Origin: Morinoia aosen
Lineage: Eukaryota; Arthropoda; Malacostraca; Amphipoda; Talitridae
Direction: 5' to 3'
NCBI GenBank assembly: GCA_030386875.1
Contig: CM059560.1
Span: 27,398,183 to 27,462,182, forward strand
DNA: 64,000 bases
The notes beneath the pieces are model-generated. The model saw nothing but the letters and a program-made list of their open reading frames with translations. It did not search any database and was not told the DNA's origin. How positions within the stretch are numbered: position 1 is the stretch's first letter; each line of letters starts with the position of its first letter. Below are positions 22,001 to 29,889 of this stretch, in pieces. Position numbers and translations under genes: made by a program.

Positions 22001-23853
22001 TTTTCGTTCATGGAAGAATTAGCCTCGTTTTTCGTTCATGTAAGCCTTTGCCTCGTTTTTTGTTCATGAAAGCCTTTGCCTCGTTTTTCGTTCATGGAAG
22101 CCTTTGCCTCGTTTTTCGTTCATGGAAGCCTTTGCCTCGTTTTTCGTTCATTGAAGCCTTTGCCTCGTTTTTCGTTCATGGAAGCCTTTGCCTCGTTTTT
22201 CGTTCATGAAAGCCTTTGCCTCGTTTTTAGTTCAAAAGCCTTTGCCTCGTTTTTAGTTCAAAAGCCTTTGCCTCGTTTTTCGTTCATGAAAGCCTTTGCC
22301 TCGTTTTTCGTTCATGAAAGCCTTTGCCTCGTTTTTAGTTCAAAAGCCTTTGCCTCGTTTTTAGTTCAATAGCCTTTGCCTCGTTTTTCGTTTATGAAAA
22401 TCTCGCCTCGTATTTGTTACCAAGATTAATGGTTCATGGTTGGAATGCAATCTTGCATGCTTCTGAAGTATTTAAGGGCTTTTGAATGAAGTGCGTGCGA
22501 CTCCGATATTCTAGCGTTTCTTCGTTTTAATTAGGCTGTCGTAATAATCTTGTTATCTTTTAGCAATAGAGTTGAGATGGGTGCCATCACCGTACGTACC
22601 TGGTGCAACCGATGCCAAGTTTTGTAGATATTACCTCCCATAACCGAAGATTAAAATTGACATCAAAGAAGTAGAACTACTCTGGGTGATATTCGTACAG
22701 TTTTTCCTGTACTTGCCGTACTTAGTGCGGTAGTTATATTTTATCAATTTTATGTAAAATTTTTCAGAGTTTTCCTGATAACAAAATGTCAAATAATTTG
22801 AATAATTTTTAATTATGTAGATTTTTGTTTTCCCTACTTGAAAATATTTGCTGAAAGTACATTTGTTCAATTTTGGCCCCAATACTTTTTTTTTAAGAGC
22901 TTACGTTTCGTCAGCTTCAAAAAATAGCCAAGAATAGTTTTCTTTGTAGATGTCTCGTTCTAATTTCACCTTTCAATACAATAACAATAGAGAATTAATT
23001 ACTTTGCGATTGTGTTCTATGCGCTAACTTCATCTAGAACTGGCGAGATTATTCCACATCCGGCACTGGTTTAAAATAGGGCGTGTGGGTGTGTTGGGCA
23101 CGTTGAAGCGACCTCCGCTGTTAGCGCGTTCAACTTCATTACTTCCTAGCCCAATTTATAAAATTTGTGCCAACAATTTTTTCTGGGGCTATTTTTAGTC
23201 TTCACTAAATGTTATTTGGTAAAATTCGCGCTCTGTTTTCTGCGTTGCATTTCTAGTATCAGTTATAAACAATTATGTACCTCGTGTTGAGAATGTGTTG
23301 TGATATTGATGCTCCACTACCAATATAATTATTCGTGCCAAGCTCTGAAAGATTTTCAACCATCTGATTTTAGTTGCTGTCGCCCATATTCTAAAATTAT
23401 TTTTAATCCCACTTATACCATTCATCTTAATTTATTCGTTTCATTGCTAATGACTGAAAACTGTAGGTAAAAATAATACACATTTATTGTTGAAAAGAAA
23501 ACGGCTTGACTTCCCCAGCTCCTCGTGTGAGAGGATAATCCATGCTTATCGATGCAAAGAGGTCTTTTAAAAAACTTAAACTGTAACTGTAAATACTGAT
23601 ACTGTAACTGTTAATACTTAACCGTAACTGTAAATACTGATACTGTAACTGTTAACACTTAACCGTAACTGTAAATACTGATACTGTAACTGTTAATAAT
23701 TAACCGTAACAGTAAATGCTTATACCATAACCGAGCTGGTGTTGCAGCTTCTACCTGTTCGCCCCGCTGAGCTACGGCATGCACGAGGTGAACGTGGACC
23801 CGAGCAACTCGACGCTTCAGCACCTGCGCTGGGTCAGCTCCTGGGAGTTCTGA
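942..23853 (+). CDS. POMT2: Protein O-mannosyltransferase 2, 3' part of gene (10 coding exons per transcript)
   Basis: With POMT1 this ER-membrane GT39 enzyme transfers mannose from dolichyl-phosphate mannose to Ser/Thr of proteins such as dystroglycan. I assembled exons 942-1024, 1941-2091, 2583-2763, 4224-4375, 6426-6514, 7841-7989, then 9563-9725 or 11570-11726, then 12845-12985, 21753-21864 and 23748-23853. All junctions are GT/AG, all phases match, and one frame of about 440 residues ends at TGA 23851-23853. The order matches animal POMT2: [16 protein letters not shown] motifs with two LHSH sequences, the YEQ.EVTC strand, [47 protein letters not shown] and the C-terminus SFYLF.PL.YGM...LRW..SWEF. 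Vertebrate POMT2 is about 750 residues, so roughly 300 N-terminal residues (catalytic loop 1 and the first membrane helices) lie upstream of the window; I found no such exon in 1-941. Identification is by recalled family motifs, not a search. Confidence 0.95.
1941..2091 (+). CDS. POMT2: POMT2 exon: MIR motif 1
   Basis: Acceptor ttactggcag|AG, donor AAGTG|gtgcgc, phases 1 to 2. It encodes [13 protein letters not shown], then [14 protein letters not shown] and the [16 protein letters not shown] stretch. LHSH and the Q-x-T-T-Y strand are typical of the first MIR repeat of POMT2. Confidence 0.93.
2583..2763 (+). CDS. POMT2: POMT2 exon: MIR motif 2
   Basis: Acceptor cgcgtcag|GG, donor GGAGAG|gtcagc, phases 2 to 0. 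It encodes [18 protein letters not shown] and then [20 protein letters not shown], a textbook MIR repeat, ending at HFQVTGYGE. It joins in frame to [10 protein letters not shown] of the next exon. Confidence 0.93.
3318..3695 (+). repeat. Dispersed SINE-like repeat, copy 1
   Basis: Shares with 5960-6265, 6640-6990 and 14208-14515 the blocks TATGGGAATTAGCGCTCCC, GGTTCA(T/C)TGCTGTCCTG, TTCTTCAACTTTTATCTTG, CCATACTAAATGGTGCCTT and a 3' end GGGAGGCTAAACTAAGTTAT. Every copy lies in a POMT2 intron in + orientation. A SINE or truncated non-LTR family is the likeliest nature, because the 3' ends are A/T simple repeats; I see no convincing pol III A box. Confidence 0.8.
4224..4375 (+). CDS. POMT2: POMT2 exon: MIR motif 3
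   Basis: Acceptor ctggtcaccag|AA, donor AAGTG|gtgggt, phases 0 to 2. It encodes [16 protein letters not shown], then a MIR strand [20 protein letters not shown] ending in KW. Confidence 0.92.
5960..6265 (+). repeat. Dispersed SINE-like repeat, copy 2
   Basis: Starts near CCCAGGGGGAAGGTG and ends GAGGCTCAAACTAGCTTATA followed by a TCTAATCTAAT tail. It is 5'-shortened relative to copies 1 and 3, but the TACTAAATAGTGCCTTCCTC core is present. Confidence 0.78.
6426..6514 (+). CDS. POMT2: POMT2 exon: post-MIR strand ([10 protein letters not shown])
   Basis: Acceptor ctctccag|GG, donor CCAAAC|gtaagc, phases 2 to 1. It encodes [20 protein letters not shown] then [10 protein letters not shown]; vertebrate POMT2 has the same YEQ/WEQ.EVTC...WN.ED pattern. 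Confidence 0.92.
6640..6990 (+). repeat. Dispersed SINE-like repeat, copy 3
   Basis: Contains TATGGGAATTAGCGCTCCC, the pyrimidine-rich middle, CCATACTAAATGGTGCCTT and the 3' end GGGAGGCTTAAATTAATTTA. It lies 126 bases downstream of the POMT2 exon ending at 6514. Confidence 0.8.
7841..7989 (+). CDS. POMT2: POMT2 exon: [12 protein letters not shown] to PINYR
   Basis: Acceptor attcgctcag|TG, donor TATAGG|gtgtgt, phases 1 to 0. It encodes [20 protein letters not shown], then [18 protein letters not shown] and PWQWPINYR. The phase-0 end is the junction that can join to either of the next two exons. Confidence 0.93.
8273..8512. mobile_element. Mariner-type MITE with ~30-bp imperfect TIRs
   Basis: The left end CAGGGTGTCCCGCAAAAATG is mirrored at the right end, whose reverse complement begins GGATGACCCAAAAATATGTT; the similarity continues for about 30 bases (ACTCATCCTTTG versus CTCACTCTTTG). 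TA dinucleotides flank both sides (8271-8272 and 8513-8514). There is no coding potential in the 240 bases. CAGGGTGTCCC ends are common in Tc1/mariner-superfamily elements. Confidence 0.7.
9563..9725 (+). CDS. POMT2: POMT2 alternative exon A (divergent YLLGSP segment)
   Basis: Acceptor gatgtcag|GG, donor CTCGAG|gtttgt, phases 0 to 1, 163 nt. It encodes [19 protein letters not shown], a Leu-rich membrane helix and [12 protein letters not shown]. It matches exon B position for position at the start (GQ.FS, VYLLG.P) but is much more GC-rich and lacks the conserved Asn-Pro and Trp-Trp of the YLLGNP..WW motif. Because A and B both run from phase 0 to phase 1, including both or neither breaks the frame. 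It may be a tissue-specific alternative or a decaying duplicate. Confidence 0.75.
9671..9902 (+). repeat. Three tandem copies of the POMT2 exon A tail plus its 5' splice site, with (GT)n
   Basis: The block CATGCCTT..GAG, GCCTTCTGA.G, TACTAACTCTCGAGGTTTGT, GGCTTCTGTTAACTG occurs three times, placing the donor CTCGAG|GTTTGT at 9725, 9798 and 9894. The second copy is shortened, and a (GT)n run lies at 9799-9825. Only the first donor keeps the downstream frame; reading on reaches TGA at 9779-9781. Confidence 0.85.
10655..10915 (+). repeat. Dispersed SINE-like repeat, diverged copy
   Basis: A more diverged relative with ACTTCTGAACCTGCTGTTCC, a TACTAAATGGTCCCTTCTG core and a terminal GTGAGGTAACTAATGTAAT. 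Assignment rests on block order rather than high identity. Confidence 0.5.
11570..11726 (+). CDS. POMT2: POMT2 alternative exon B (canonical YLLGNP..WW segment)
   Basis: Acceptor cccgcgcag|GG, donor CAACAGG|gtagga, phases 0 to 1, 157 nt. It encodes [40 protein letters not shown] and [12 protein letters not shown]. It keeps the family-conserved YLLGNP..WW, so it is the default exon. Confidence 0.92.
12845..12985 (+). CDS. POMT2: POMT2 exon: [11 protein letters not shown] / [13 protein letters not shown]
   Basis: Acceptor cgtgctgcag|AC, donor CACCG|gtgcgt, phases 1 to 1. It encodes a membrane helix ([18 protein letters not shown]) and [17 protein letters not shown], one of the best conserved PMT C-terminal blocks. 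Confidence 0.95.
14208..14515 (+). repeat. Dispersed SINE-like repeat, copy 4, with (TAA)n tail
   Basis: Contains GAGCTAAAGGTTAGGTAGGC, GGTTCACTGCTGTCCTG, CCATACTAAATGGTGCCTT and GGGAGGCTAAAACTGTCTTA, followed by (TAA)n. It is the immediate 5' neighbour of the LINE at 14568. The (TAA)n tail is typical of elements mobilised by some LINE clades. Confidence 0.8.
14556..14567 (+). repeat. 12-bp target-site duplication, 5' copy
   Basis: TTTACACTCAAG occurs here and again at 21546-21557, bracketing the LINE. I-clade LINEs usually make duplications of 10-14 bp. Confidence 0.75.
14568..15070 (+). promoter_or_regulatory. LINE 5' UTR / presumed internal promoter
   Basis: 503 bases between the target-site duplication and the ORF1 ATG. 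LINEs of this type use an internal promoter in the 5' UTR. The patch GTACCGTTGAAATACC (14719-14734) recalls the conserved large-subunit rRNA stretch GGTGAAATACCACT, but the match is short. Confidence 0.5.
15071..17614 (+). CDS. LINE ORF1 (gag-like), 847 aa, with duplicated RRM-like + triple CCHC module
   Basis: An open frame from ATG 15071. Residues 1-155 are polar with a coiled-coil-like stretch. Module 1: an RRM-like region (about 160-315), then three zinc knuckles [28 protein letters not shown] and [15 protein letters not shown] (about 319-370). Module 2: a related RRM-like region (about 420-570), then [28 protein letters not shown] and [15 protein letters not shown] (about 575-630). The modules align along their length ([30 protein letters not shown]). 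The C-terminus is acidic, then Arg/Ser/Lys-rich. The product should bind LINE RNA. One module is usual for such ORF1 proteins. Confidence 0.9.
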   Translation: MYAKNKNKLKQRINPNKNNLSTATNVGATNPKTNTITRKISENNETSDQTTQKTPPEPNGATCKVDQLEAKLNEVLNRLAAGDATKCINPDKHEVEKEAQNVDDRIRKIENTLEKILEMTKAQNIGKNSKIMGCENEDVRKQSKANKYTPISLNQEMTKNDHYTKFFSVKFKIEERNQINPFCLQEEIVKITGLKAKRITYSGKDSFIIETRNKPQSERITRLTNVDGINCQISENPYYNQSKGLIYIQEYDVDNMEDFVEGLKSQYNISDAVRASFIKTRFSQTTPLLLTFNSYATPDSIYIPGEKSDTIVYPFINRPMICHKCQNYGHTAKHCHNEANCKRCGETGHDSEHCGSALSCMHCKRQHETGHRECPKHIMETEICKVQQEQRVNRRRAVQIVTGHSEIPISDTNTPTTHFNITMQENEKRKITPWLLGKCIANQIQGKPKSIRSGGKNTFIVELDHTRQKDEIQKIKDINNIPVQVTENNYVNLSKGLAYIYNYDFTNFEKFKQGLMENHKIKNVEPANWIKSRNTNAKAILLTFRGSTPPEYIDILGQDCKSRIYEYFDRPMMCKKCLEYNHTAKRCTSEEFVCGKCATKGHEATNCTENNLTCYHCGNNHKTGDRTCPEQRKQQELISIRTKQNVSREQALIIYHKRSPQLDQSYAQITRNRTDQIPKVPTPQPFMAATKNQTITEQNMAPPLCNEPGTTDNTTDTPETKPSQTSQRDHETCEKEILRIKPNPTQLLKSTINIETTAEGSENEEDGTSECNPIMRQEVRRIFNEFKPPKQPKPSKTQNKKRPRSRSKSRSPTYSRNRHDKRQIYSDEEQSHYSRDSRIRDRSPKRK
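17658..21383 (+). pseudogene. LINE ORF2 (APE endonuclease - reverse transcriptase - RNase H), frameshifted
   Basis: Three segments, 17658 to about 17920, about 17923-19850 and about 19840-21383, are joined only by frameshifts near 17920 and 19840. Endonuclease motifs: QWDCQGI (Asp where the family has Asn), LQETKL, GDFNGHS, DSDHCPI. RT motifs: [31 protein letters not shown], and YVDN where the catalytic box is normally [FY]ADD. RNase H: YTDGS, SAEIHA, CDSLSV and the IPSHVG..DNDAAD block are all present. A terminal CELC...H...C may bind zinc. The mutations fall in catalytic residues, so this is a dead copy. Confidence 0.88.
21546..21557 (+). repeat. 12-bp target-site duplication, 3' copy
   Basis: TTTACACTCAAG directly after the (ATT)n tail of the LINE; it matches 14556-14567 exactly. 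Confidence 0.75.
21753..21864 (+). CDS. POMT2: POMT2 exon: penultimate membrane segment
   Basis: Acceptor atttttgcag|GT, donor CTACAG|gttagt, phases 1 to 2. It encodes [19 protein letters not shown] and a helix ending VGVLAY. It follows an 8.8-kb intron that carries the LINE at 14568-21545. A 28-bp minisatellite begins 16 bases after its donor. Confidence 0.88.
21880..22403 (+). repeat. 28-bp minisatellite just after a POMT2 5' splice site
   Basis: About 18-20 tandem copies of GCCTTTGCCTCGTTTTTCGT + TCATGGAA, with shorter 25-base variants (TTTAGTTCAAAAG) interspersed in the 3' half. It starts 16 bases after the donor at 21864. Long frames across it simply read the repeat. Confidence 0.92.
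23578..23735 (+). repeat. 41-bp minisatellite abutting the last POMT2 exon
   Basis: Nearly four copies of a 41-bp unit beginning AACCGTAACTGTAAATACTG and ending ACTGTTAATACTT, the last copy degenerate. It ends about 12 bases before the acceptor at 23747, so it supplies the likely branch-point region; it contains several TACTGAT/TACTTAAC sequences resembling branch points. Confidence 0.85.
23748..23853 (+). CDS. POMT2: POMT2 terminal coding exon
   Basis: Acceptor ggtgttgcag|CT, phase 2. It encodes [20 protein letters not shown] then LRWVSSWEF and TGA at 23851. The C-terminal LRW..SW.F matches vertebrate POMT2 almost exactly. A 41-bp minisatellite lies directly upstream, where the branch point should be. 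Confidence 0.94.
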
Positions 23854-24874
23854 GCCCCGATGGTCAGGGCGACTCTTGTTGACACTGCTCTTTCTGTGGT
23901 TAAGTCGTCCTTTTGCCTTCTTTCTGCTCGTTGGGCAATTTTTGAGGCATGCAGAATCGGTAATCGGTAAAGATTATGTTTAATCGGTCAAGATCATTTG
24001 ACGTTGTTCTTAGCTTTGTGAGCAGATGAATTCTAGCGGTGAATGTTTTTGACCTCCAGATTTCATATTATTTACGAGATAAAGTGCTTTTTTGTTCGTG
24101 TTTAGTGAAACTTTAGTTCGTGAAGTTGCTTGTTAGATTATTTAAAGGTTGCTTGGAACTTCAGCGATTTATTGGGTACTGAATTTTGCTCTTGTCTGTA
24201 TTTTTTCAGGCAGCGTTGAGCTCTTTTGTTGCTCTTCAAACAGTTTTTCAATTGATACTGAGAGTGTGTATCAATGCTTTTTATGATTCATTACTTTTAG
24301 TTCATTCTATGACTATTAAATTTTCAGAAACTGTAAAAGACATTTTCTTTAAAGGTGGGAGCTGATTGGTCAATTTTGAAAACCAGGTTTCTTCTCTAAC
24401 ATATCTCTTTTTTTTTTTGGCACAAATGGAATTTTGAATTGATGCTTGCAGTGAAACATCAGAGCTGCATGTCCTGTGAAATATTCTAGTATAAACAATA
24501 GCATATACACATGGTCCTGTTTCTTTTTCTCTTGGAAAGGGGATTCTCGGACGAAACCTGGCGAGATTCAATAGACCTATTAAAATATGTTTGTCTCGAT
24601 TATTTACTGATTTTCAGGCTGAAATATTGCATTGGTTTCTTCTCGTTATCGTTGTGTTGTGACACTAAACCTGAAATGGTTCGATTATTGACTTGACTAA
24701 TCATCTGGCTAGAATACTGCCTTTGTTTCTTCTCGGTATGATTGTTTGGGAATTTGAAATGGTTTTGGTGCTGTCATGCTTCGATTGTAATGCAAACCTT
24801 TATTCCTATGGTCTTGATTGGTTAGCAAAAATTAAAATGAACATCAATTTTTCACCATGAGAGAGTTAGTTCTA

Positions 24875-25876
24875 AATAAAAAGTCAGCACTGCGGAAGCT
24901 GAACAACAAAAACGGTAATTTCTTAACGAACACTGTTGACATGAGCGAATATTGTCATCAGCCTTAATAGACGTTTCTTTCAAATGGAAGAAAAAATGGC
25001 TGTTTTTCGTGTTGGGGTTATTGTTACTTCAGTGACGTGTGATAGTTTGATTGTGAAAAAATGTGTTTGCCGCATCATCTTGCATAATACTCGTATTCTC
25101 AAATGGTGCTGCTTGAACAGGCATAAGTGAACTGGAGGAAGACGCACTTCACATCAGGTGTTGGTATTCCATTCAATTGTTGTGGAACCATCTCTAAGCC
25201 CACATGCGTTACAGAGGGGATCATAAAGCGAAGGAAGCATTTATGAAGCAGCGCTCCCTTTACTCATTCTCACCTTTTACCTGCCACAGGCGTAATTTTC
25301 TCGAGACATCACGAGCCGCAAACATCTTCAGAACAAAAACGCGTAGAATTTCAATTTTGTCTCTTATTGTTTTTGCCTCCTCGACACTGTGTGTACTGCA
25401 CTCTATTTCTCTTTCTCATACTGGGTTCTCTTCTCATCAGCATTTTGGATCATTTCCTTACATTTTCTTGTTTTACGGTCGCTTATGTTCTTTTTGCTAT
25501 TATTTCTCAGGAATGATTAATTTTCGTTGTGAAGACGTAGTTTGTGTAATGAGTGTATCTCAAGCAGAGAAAATGGTTGTCTCTATGTTCATGTTTTGTA
25601 TAAATTTGATGCGCTGGACGTTGTCAGGTTAACTGGTATTTGTGACTTCTACATTCCATGTTCTAGATATTTAATGAAAGCATATAGTATATTGCATAGT
25701 TTAATATTTAAGAAGTTGAATTTCTTGTGAAGTTTTCCATTTGACAATTAAATAAAGTATTTTTTTAAGCTATGGATATACTTACGTCAGTGAATTTAAA
25801 TTGGAATATTTAAATTTATTTTTGACGTAAAAAGTTCACGAGTCTCGAAGTATAAATGATCTTACTTGTTAATAAA
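24875..25876 (+). terminator. Candidate POMT2 polyadenylation signals
   Basis: AATAAA occurs at 24875, near 25750 and at 25871 downstream of the POMT2 stop. The one at 25871 is followed at once by a GT-rich stretch (GGTGTGTCTGTTCGTTGC), as expected for a functional site. The choice between them is inference; transcript ends would decide. Confidence 0.35.
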
Positions 25877-25980
25877 GGTGTGTCTGTTCGTTGCTTTGTG
25901 ATTGCACATTTTCAAATGTTACATATTTTTCAAACAAAAAATATTTTCAACAGAAAATGATTTGAAAAATAGTTCATTAA

Positions 25981-26200
25981 CCCTTTAACTTCCAAATTTT
26001 GTACTCATGTTACCGTTATCACAAACACCATCATTAAACTGGCACCGGCATCAGATATTTATCGATTTCAGGATGAGGAAAGAACTGCCACTCGACAGTG
26101 CAGTCCAAAAAACACTTCAGGGAACTAATTTTACGAGAAATACAAGGTATTGAGGCTATTTTTGAAGGAGGACCGTACAGTCCACTTGGGCGTTAAAGGG
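25981..26200. mobile_element. piggyBac-like MITE, 220 bp
   Basis: Flanked by TTAA on both sides (25977-25980 and 26201-26204), with terminal inverted repeats CCCTTTAAC...GTTAAAGGG. TTAA duplication plus CCC ends is the piggyBac signature. There is no coding sequence, so it is non-autonomous. Confidence 0.75.
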
Positions 26201-26204
26201 TTAA

Positions 26205-27610
26205 TTTAAAATTTCAATTTCAGGTGAAATATAAGATATTTTCACGTTTGTTTGTTTGCGTAGCGAAAGATGTTGTACTATTCTTGATGTTGGGAAAGAC
26301 AGGCAAATCCATGCCGTAGAATCTTATGTTATATTTTCATGACGTAGATCTTATAGTCACTATTTCATAAGTCATTGTTTAGTAATCCAATTCATTAAAT
26401 TCCAATCAAATCATTATAGTAACCAGTGTTGCTTGAAATACGGCAAGTTCTACTGCGTTGATAGTTTTTTGTGAATCGTTAACGTTTTGAAAATTGCTCT
26501 GAAAATAAGACGAGAAATTTGTCTTCCATGGTTCAAATGCAGGCTGTTTCCCCATTTTCACGACTCGCAAAGGTCCTTGATCTTCATAGCGAAGCTTGCT
26601 GCAAAAACTGGGAGCTGAAGAGGTTGAAGTGCACCATCAAACTATGAGCTTTTTTCTGACCTTGCTGTGTTGTCACAGCTGGAAGTGTTGCAACTTCTGT
26701 TCTCCATGCGTGGCTGTGAGGAGCTGTGTAAAGCTCATGAGAGCGCCTCTTAATACTCTCATCTTTCTATGCTACTCCAGAAGCAGTTCAGCATTTCCAG
26801 TGCCCTTATATATTCTATTGACCGTGAAAACTCTGTAACCATCCCATGCTCGCACAAGTTTTTACCATCTGTACATTCAGAACGTCTAATGCAGTTACAA
26901 CAAGGGCTGTTTTTATGAGGGAGGAGATTACTGGGAGTAGAGAGTCCAGGGCACACCTGAGGTACCTTCGTTTTTTTATTTTTTTTTTATGAGGTGATCG
27001 TAGATCTTCAGCCGAGATTGTCTGTTATTTTGTCAAATTCAAACCTTTAATGCTCCAGTTCGAGAGGGAAATAAATAAGAAACTTTCTCTAAAAATGCAT
27101 TAGTATGAAGTATACATCAGTAATATGCCTTCCAGTCGTTATGAAACATCACAATAACAAATTAATGTTTATTCTGTTTAATGTGTTTTTTATGCAGTCA
27201 CGCGCCTCCATAAGCGCACCAATTCAGCATTTTGGTTTGGCTTGTGTAATTTGGTTCGTGTTATATCTGGCACGCGGTGCAAGGAAGGGTTAACATTTGA
27301 TTACTGGAAGCGACAGCAGGCGAGACCGATTTGAAATTATAGCAAAAACTTGGTATTCTGACCTCAGGCATCTTTGTTACATTGGCAAATAGAATCTATC
27401 TCCGTAGTGTCGTTTGTAAGTAAAAATATCAGCTTTCATCAGGTATGCTCTGTTCTCGTTATCATTGAATGCAATATGTCTTCCTTCTTGTGTTTTAGGT
27501 TTATCATTAAGAAGTTTGAGAGAACGGTCTATTTTTTTGAAACAATTTTGTAATAAATTGTTTGTTAATTACCTTTCGTTTCATTAACTTACTAAGGAGA
27601 GGATTTAAGT
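26205..27610. other. Intergenic, no gene recognised
   Basis: AT-rich sequence with only short frames lacking recognisable motifs. I see no RNA gene or repeat in it. Confidence 0.5.
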
Positions 27611-27614
27611 GTGC

Positions 27615-29889
27615 ATGGTGCCTACTAGGTAGTAAATAGTAAAAAGTAGTAAAATTTGTAAAGTAGTAAAAAAGTAGTAAAATTTGCCTCAGGGTAGTAA
27701 AAAAATTGTTAAGTGGAATAATTCTCTGAAAATTTTAACGTAATGTTACATATTTACCAAAAGTATAAAGATTTTTCAAAATTTATTTTTCTCATAATCA
27801 GAAATTTGCCTCAATTTATTGGAAATATTCTTCCAGAGTGGGGTTTAATTTTAGGATTGGAGCACACAAAATAGAAAAAAGTTTCAAAATTTTTGCGAAC
27901 AGTATAAACAGTTCATTTTTTCTTCTTATTCCGTTTGATCTAAAAGTTATATACTTCTTTGATGATGGAAGGTTCATTTGAGCCATTTAATTAACAAATT
28001 ATTGAGAGAAAACAATAAAACGGCTTTCTCTTTGATGCAGTAATCGAGGTTTCAAAAATCGTATATATATAAATTTAAAAAATGTAATACCAGTGACGAT
28101 GCATTGTTGAAAACACTTCTATTAGTGCGCACTTACATTGAGATACAAGCTTAGGAACTTGTGATATCAGGGATTAGTATTGAAAATAAAATAAGGATTT
28201 AAAAATTGTGCATTGATGATTATGAGGTCGACATTTAACATCTTTTATTCTTACATAACAAATATGCATTTTACGATCTCAAGGAAAAATGAAATAGCAT
28301 AGCTACATATTTTCTTATGGAAGCATATCAAGTAGCTTTGATTGAAATATGTTTGTCAAGTAAAATAATTCATATTTTATTACGATTCTTTTAAATGTAA
28401 AACATCTTGTGAACTTTTCTTTTAAATTTTATGAATAAGCATTAACAACTAGCCAAAATTTTCAAATAGGTAGTTGTACTTATCACTAAGTAACTATTAA
28501 ATTTCACTGGGTTTTATCTTTAGTGGATGCAGTTGCCCGTAAGATATAAAGCATAGTTGGCATAATTGTTCTTTTTGTGAACTTAGTCAAAAATTAAAGT
28601 ATTTTATTCACAAACGTAAGCACAGAAATAAAATTATTCTCAATTAGCTTCTAGAGAGTCCTACTGCAATTTCAGATGAGTAAGTCGTGAATCAAACTTA
28701 CTACAGTTCAATTCCTCCAAATGAATAATGTTTAATTCAAAGTCATATATTTGGCTAGTAAGGTCTTGATTATCATAAACTTGATGTAGCCTTCCAATTC
28801 TTATTTCAAGACAAATATTCTCACACTCCAAGTTGTTGCGGCAAGATAGAAACATTGCAATGATGTCAAAGAAACTTCTCCGCAGTTCATTTACATCCAG
28901 AAAGTGTTTTTTTTCTTTGACCTGAGCTTGATTGTGAGCAGTATTATCTTCCTTTGAAAAGAAGAGTTTATTCTGTCCACTTCGATTTGGGAAAACAACG
29001 ATTTACTAAAACTATAAATGTTTTTTTTTTTTAAATTACCTCTTTGTAAAGCTGTAAGTTTTCTTTTTCCAGTGATGTCAATTTTTTTTTTATGTCCAAA
29101 TACAGAAATAATTATGCTATAAAATTTTCTTTTAATACAATGTGTCATCATTTGAACGAGAGTTTAGTTCCTTTGAAGTTCCTTTTGGCAGTCATGGCGA
29201 CTCAGTTACCTCCAGGATGTCGTCATGGCATGGAGATGCTCCATGTAATCAAAGTTCATTCTTCTACTAAATGTATATAGGAAAGCTACATGAAATTTGC
29301 ATTTTCGTGGTTGGTTACGTAATATAAGATGTTCATAACCTATTTGTTATTGATCGCAATTAGGATGCCGATTTAGATTTTGAGGTACGATAGAGATAGT
29401 TTACAAACTCATATTTCCGAAGTGCCATAGTGTTTGGTCATGATGAAATTCCTTGATATTCTACCCTACTGTAAAGGGATCTGACAATCCCCTGGTGTCT
29501 ACTAGTTTCCAGTCAGTTCATTTTTCCCATGTGATGAACTGTTGCCCTCATAGTTGAAAGATGTTAAGACAAGGTCTTCGCCAAACTTTTGTGGGAGTCC
29601 ATGTAGGACGGTGTACCTTAGTAATTTAGGTAACTTTTTTGCAGTAAAGCTTCGGTTGCTCCATTTAGTATTAAGTAATTCAAGTATTAAGAAACTTAGG
29701 CCTTTTTTGAACTATGGGTATTACACATATTTTTGCCTCGAATTACTCATTATAGGCCGATTACTTACATCTAGACATCTGGACAACATTCATTGTGTAA
29801 AAAAAGGTGGTAATTTTTTGCCATTGAAGGTAGTAAAAGTAGTAAAAAATAGTAAAATTTTTAAATGAAATATCAGTAGTCACCCTGGT
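27615..29889. mobile_element. Possible decayed hAT-like element
   Basis: The left end CATGGTGCCTACTAGGTAGT is followed by GTAGTAAAA-type repeats. The right end has GTAGTAAAAGTAGTAAAAAA followed by AGTAGTCACCCTG, whose reverse complement begins CAGGGTGACTACT. The ends agree at 11 of 13 positions. The interior is very AT-rich with no recognisable transposase, and I could not find a clear 8-bp target duplication. Confidence 0.4.

Noticed and set aside
21770-22372. Frames of about 100 codons with repeated CLVFRS/FASFFVH peptides
   Set aside because: The first begins in the real POMT2 exon but then runs through the donor into the 28-bp minisatellite; the second lies wholly in the minisatellite.
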